A DNA stretch of 64,000 nt from Thiomonas sp. FB-Cd. GTDB lineage: Bacteria > Pseudomonadota > Gammaproteobacteria > Burkholderiales > Burkholderiaceae_C. This document shows, piece after piece, positions 60,761 through 64,000 of the stretch. Numbering within the stretch: position 1 is the first letter of the stretch; every line of letters begins with the position of its first letter. The notes beneath the pieces are model-generated. The model was not told the origin of the DNA. It saw only the letters and a program-made list of their open reading frames with translations, and ran no database searches. Location of the stretch: positions 1,364,001-1,428,000 of the forward strand of contig NZ_JPOE01000005.1 of the NCBI RefSeq assembly GCF_000733775.1, given 5' to 3'. The position numbers were made by a program, and so were the translations under genes.

Positions 60761-62248
60761 ATGGCACCCACCAAGCGCTCAAGCGGGTATCGCACAGCCC
60801 TGCGAGCAGCGCACGATGGAGCGACTTCCGCGGCGTGTCTTTTGCGCGCCGTGTTTCGTGGACATCCGGGGCGCGCGGCATTCGCAGCCGGCGTGGTGCT
60901 GATGGGGGCAGGCGTTACTGCCTATGCCATTGCGCCTGATTCGCATGACCCGGCACTCCGGCCCGCAACGCTCCTCACCATCCCGCTGCAGACGGACGCC
61001 GCGGCGCAAGCCGAGTCCCTGGATGAACAGCCAGTGGTGTTGCATGACAGCACCCAGATCGGTCGAGACGACACGGTGCAGACCCTGCTGGGGCGCTTGG
61101 GCGTGACCGACCCGACAACGCTGCATACCCTCAGCAGGGACGCCCAGATGCGCGCCCTTGTCGCGGGGGGCAACATCGGTTCGGAAGTGGTGGCCGAAGT
61201 TGACAGCACCGGGCAGCTGCGCAAGCTTGAAGCCACCTTGGTGCCCCGCGCTGGAGGATCCCCTGCTCCCTCCGCCGGTCATGGGGCGCAAGGCGAGGTG
61301 CTGCGTGTTGCCGATCTCGCGCCGCAGGGCAAGCGGCTCACGCTCGCCCCATCTGCGGCAGGCTGGACCGCGCGCCTCGTGCCGCTTGACCTGCACACGC
61401 AGACGGCCATTGCCGCGGGGGAGATCGGGAGCAGCGTCGCCGAGACGGCGCAAAGGGCGGGCCTCGCGCCGGATGTGATGGTCCAGCTTCGCCAGATCTT
61501 CGCCGACCGGCTCAATGTCCATCACGATCTGTCTGCCGGCGAGCACTTTGCCATGGTCTATGAGGTGTTCATGGCGAATGGCCGCACGGTGGGCACGGGG
61601 CGTGTGCTTGCTGCCGAGCTCACCAGTCATGGCAAGCGGTTGCAGGCGCTGTGGTTCGCTCCGCGCGATAACCCAGGGCAAGGCGCCTACTACACCCCGC
61701 AAGGCCATGCTCTGCAGCGCGGTTGGCTCACCTCACCGCTGGCAGTCAGCAAGGTCACGTCGCCTTTCGGCATGCGCTTTGACCCCATAGCCCGGCGCGC
61801 GCAGTTACACGAGGGCGTGGACTTCCATGCGACCGTGGGCACGCCGGTGCGCACCGTCGCAAGCGGCCGCGTCGTCAAGGCTGGCAAGGAATCCGGCTAC
61901 GGCAATGTCGTGAAAATTGATCATCCTGGCGGTTTCGAGACGGTGTACGCGCACCTGAGTCGAATTGACGTGCACGCGGGCCAACACGTCACAGGCGGTC
62001 AGGTCATCGCCAAGTCGGGCGATTCGGGCTGGTCGACGGCTCCGCACCTGCACTTTGAACTCCATGTCAGGGGCCGACTGGTGGATCCGCTGAAGATTGC
62101 CGCCTATATGCCGCCAAGCCCGTCCCTGCCCTCTGGCGAGCGAGCGGGGTTTTTCGCCGCGACCGCCGTCTTCAGCACCCAATTGGCTGCAGCAATGGGA
62201 GGCGCATCGCGCCTGGCCAGCGCGGCCCCAGCGGTTGAACTCGACTAA
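60761..62248 (+). CDS. M23 family peptidase with intact active site
   Basis: A 495-residue paralogue of the preceding gene: signal-anchor (about 38-58), LysM/OapA-like part (about 90-150), helper domain (about 210-300) and LytM domain (about 335-445). Zinc and catalytic residues are complete: His350 and Asp354 in LHEGVDF, and His429-Leu-His431 in HLHFELH. It should be an active peptidoglycan endopeptidase in the periplasm. It starts three bases after the degenerate copy, so both are made from one transcript. The next gene, anmK, recycles cell wall sugars, which fits the setting. Confidence 0.95.
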   Translation: MAPTKRSSGYRTALRAAHDGATSAACLLRAVFRGHPGRAAFAAGVVLMGAGVTAYAIAPDSHDPALRPATLLTIPLQTDAAAQAESLDEQPVVLHDSTQIGRDDTVQTLLGRLGVTDPTTLHTLSRDAQMRALVAGGNIGSEVVAEVDSTGQLRKLEATLVPRAGGSPAPSAGHGAQGEVLRVADLAPQGKRLTLAPSAAGWTARLVPLDLHTQTAIAAGEIGSSVAETAQRAGLAPDVMVQLRQIFADRLNVHHDLSAGEHFAMVYEVFMANGRTVGTGRVLAAELTSHGKRLQALWFAPRDNPGQGAYYTPQGHALQRGWLTSPLAVSKVTSPFGMRFDPIARRAQLHEGVDFHATVGTPVRTVASGRVVKAGKESGYGNVVKIDHPGGFETVYAHLSRIDVHAGQHVTGGQVIAKSGDSGWSTAPHLHFELHVRGRLVDPLKIAAYMPPSPSLPSGERAGFFAATAVFSTQLAAAMGGASRLASAAPAVELD

Positions 62249-62275
62249 AGGGGCCGAAGGAGCCTTCGCCCGCGC

Positions 62276-63442
62276 ATGACCACATTGCGCCACGCTCCGC
62301 CCAGGGCGGCTGATTTGTACATCGGCCTGATGTCCGGGACCTCGCTCGACGGGGTGGACGGCGTTTTGCTTGAACTTGCACGAAGCCCGGAAGCGGCTCA
62401 GGAGTCGCGGCACTCCTCGGCGAGCCACTTGCGCGTGCGTTCGCACGCCCACCAGGTTTTCCCTGGCCAATTGCGCACCGATCTGTTGGTGCTGACCCAG
62501 TCGTGCCCCGATGAGATTCATCAAGCGCAACGCGCTGCCATCGAGCTTGTGGATGTCTATGCGCAGGTGGTCACCAAATTGCTGAGTCAGGAAGCGCTCG
62601 CGCCGAGCGCTGTGCGTGCGATTGGCGCACACGGGCAGACGGTGCGGCACCGACCGGACCGTGGCTACAGCGTCCAGATCAATGCCCCTGCGCTACTGGC
62701 CGAGCGCACCGGAATCGCTGTGGTTGCCGACTTTCGCAGCCGCGATATTGCTGCTGGTGGACAAGGTGCACCATTGGTGCCGGCCTTTCACCACGCTGCG
62801 TTTTGGCACGCCGGCGAGGCATTGGCCGTGCTGAACCTTGGTGGCATCGCGAACCTGACATTGATTGACCAGGCCGGCAGCACGATCGGCTTCGACTGTG
62901 GTCCGGCCAATACCCTGCTTGACGGGTGGGTCCAGAAACATCTGGGCAGCGAATTCGATGCAGGTGGAAGCTGGGCGGCCGGTGGGGGCGTCTCTGCTGC
63001 CCTGCTGCATGACCTGCTTGCCGAGCCGTATTTCGCCGCTTTGCCGCCCAAGAGCACGGGACAGGAACGCTTTAACCTGGCGTGGTTGCAGCGCGCACTT
63101 GCTTCGCATGCCGCACTGCAACCGCAGGACGTGCAGGCCACCTTGGCGGAACTCACGGCCACGACCGTGGCGCAGGATTTGCGGCGTCACCTGCCGCAGG
63201 CGCGGACCCTGCTCGTATGCGGTGGCGGAGCGGAAAACGCCGATTTGGTGCAACGCTTGCGCCGACTCGTGCCGGGCGTGGACGTGATGAGTTCCGCCGC
63301 ACGCGGCATGCCGCCTCAGCAGGTCGAGGCGGCAGCTTTCGCGTGGCTCGCGGCTCAGACGCTCGCCGGTCTGCCGGGTAATATCCCTGCGGTCACTGGT
63401 GCTGCGGGCCCGCGTGTGCTTGGTGCCGTTTACGCGGTTTGA
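62276..63442 (+). CDS. anmK: Anhydro-N-acetylmuramic acid kinase
   Basis: AnmK phosphorylates and opens 1,6-anhydro-MurNAc from turnover of peptidoglycan to give MurNAc-6-phosphate. The 388-residue protein has IGLMSGTSLDGVDG (about 17-30), GAHGQTVRHRP, NLGGIANLTLID, DCGPANTLLDGW and the late GTTVAQDL-like and CGGGAENADLV stretches. The ATG follows the M23 peptidase stop by 27 bases, so it is likely part of the same wall-turnover operon. Confidence 0.96.
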   Translation: MTTLRHAPPRAADLYIGLMSGTSLDGVDGVLLELARSPEAAQESRHSSASHLRVRSHAHQVFPGQLRTDLLVLTQSCPDEIHQAQRAAIELVDVYAQVVTKLLSQEALAPSAVRAIGAHGQTVRHRPDRGYSVQINAPALLAERTGIAVVADFRSRDIAAGGQGAPLVPAFHHAAFWHAGEALAVLNLGGIANLTLIDQAGSTIGFDCGPANTLLDGWVQKHLGSEFDAGGSWAAGGGVSAALLHDLLAEPYFAALPPKSTGQERFNLAWLQRALASHAALQPQDVQATLAELTATTVAQDLRRHLPQARTLLVCGGGAENADLVQRLRRLVPGVDVMSSAARGMPPQQVEAAAFAWLAAQTLAGLPGNIPAVTGAAGPRVLGAVYAV

Positions 63443-63459
63443 CTACACAGCGGTGAAGC

Positions 63460-63840
63460 TCAGACGGAAAAGGACGAGCCGCAACCGCAGGTCGTGGTGG
63501 CATTCGGGTTCTTGATCACGAACTGCGCGCCTTCCAGCCCTTCCTTGTAGTCGATCTCCGCGCCGGTGAGATATTGCAGGCTCATGGCGTCGATCAGCAG
63601 GGTGACGCCATTCTTCACCATCTGCATGTCGTCTTCATTGACCGCTTCATCGAACGTGAAGCCGTACTGGAAACCCGAACAGCCGCCACCCTGCACGAAC
63701 ACGCGCAACTTGAGATCGGCATTGCCTTCCTCGTCAATCAGTTCCTTGACCTTGGCCGCAGCGCTGTCCGTGAACAGCAGCGGGCCAGGCATTTCCGTGG
63801 TCGTGGCAAGGGCGTTCGTGTCTTGCATGAGTGCGCTCAT
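63460..63840 (-). CDS. erpA: Iron-sulfur cluster insertion protein ErpA
   Basis: A-type carrier that delivers Fe-S clusters to apo-proteins. The 126-residue protein has the three cluster cysteines: Cys54 in [11 protein letters not shown], and Cys118 and Cys120 in [11 protein letters not shown]. Family length and ends are normal. The many Fe-S enzymes encoded in this window are plausible clients. It is convergent with anmK (17-base gap) and is followed in the opposite direction by the argC end. Confidence 0.95.
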   Translation of the reverse strand: MSALMQDTNALATTTEMPGPLLFTDSAAAKVKELIDEEGNADLKLRVFVQGGGCSGFQYGFTFDEAVNEDDMQMVKNGVTLLIDAMSLQYLTGAEIDYKEGLEGAQFVIKNPNATTTCGCGSSFSV

Positions 63841-63919
63841 GGCAACCTCCTAATGAATGCGCTAATTCTAGGCCGCCGACCAATCCGTGCGCGGCCTTGG
63901 CTGAAAACACCCACAAGCC

Positions 63920-64000
63920 TCAGGGCAGCAGTGCCAGCCCCTCCAGGCCAGCCGTCTCGGGCAGGCCGAACATCTGATTCATGTTTTGCACTGCCTGACC
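63920..64000 (-). CDS. argC: N-acetyl-gamma-glutamyl-phosphate reductase, C-terminal end (partial)
   Basis: The last 26 codons read inwards from the right edge and end at TGA (63922-63920). They encode a tail beginning GQAVQNMNQMFGLPE and ending ALLP, the usual C-terminus of ArgC, which reduces N-acetylglutamyl phosphate in arginine synthesis. The rest lies outside the window. Position next to erpA fits betaproteobacterial gene order. Confidence 0.8.
   Translation of the reverse strand, partial: GQAVQNMNQMFGLPETAGLEGLALLP

Noticed and set aside
1..64000. tRNA or rRNA genes
   Set aside because: The intergenic gaps were read for cloverleaf-like and rRNA-like sequence and none was recognised by eye; a covariance search would settle it.

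Overview
The window is high-GC DNA with dense, short-spaced operons. Its content points to a betaproteobacterium, most likely order Burkholderiales: an MFS gene next to ssb, a Tad locus carrying an extra AAA+ ATPase, DUF1840, DUF3305/DUF3306, an fds-type formate dehydrogenase, and the order tyrS / M23 peptidases / anmK / erpA / argC. No rRNA, tRNA or CRISPR array was seen. Genus assignment would need a database search.

Layout. (1) 1-2500: a gene fragment at the left edge, an MFS exporter and ssb with a strong terminator. (2) 2694-16129, minus strand: a complete Tad/Flp type IVc pilus locus, reading from 16129 downwards as two Flp pilins, prepilin peptidase, an AAA+ ATPase, CpaB, CpaC, a small lipoprotein, a TadG-like protein, two TadE/F-like pseudopilins, TadZ, TadA, TadB, TadC and TadD. 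Just upstream lie a receiver-only protein, a NarL-type regulator and a NarX/DegS-type sensor kinase (16318-19460). Two GGACA-NN-TGTCC palindromes lie in this promoter area. (3) 19837-23081: a methyltransferase, an OsmC protein, a cyclopropane fatty acid synthase gene broken by one missing base, and a DUF1840 gene. (4) 23289-50894: a formate and molybdenum region. It holds an MHS-type transporter, a membrane-bound Tat-exported formate dehydrogenase (TAT leader protein, FdhA, FdhB, small lipoprotein, cytochrome b, small secreted protein), FdhD, DUF3305, DUF3306, a multi-cluster ferredoxin and a TorD-like chaperone. A TDT transporter follows, then a LysR regulator, an oxalate/formate-type MFS carrier and a soluble NAD-linked formate dehydrogenase (fused FdsG-FdsB, then FdsA). 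A patatin-like gene, a ModE-type regulator with an AT-hook-like tail and a modABC (wtp-like) uptake system complete the region. (5) 50891-55651: biotin genes bioA-bioD-bioF on the minus strand, split by a tnpB-only IS605-type element. (6) 56050-64000: an M20 amidohydrolase, a YeaQ-type membrane protein, tyrS, two tandem M23 peptidase genes (one with a damaged active-site motif), anmK, erpA and the end of argC.

How it fits together: the Mo/W transporter and ModE supply and sense the metal. FdhD, TorD, DUF3305, DUF3306 and the polyferredoxin look like maturation or electron-transfer helpers. Two formate dehydrogenases, one exported and quinone-linked and one cytoplasmic and NAD-linked, then oxidise formate, which the OFA-type carrier may import or exchange. 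Both catalytic subunits use cysteine, not selenocysteine, at the metal site. The two-component system beside the pilus locus is the obvious candidate for controlling pilin expression.
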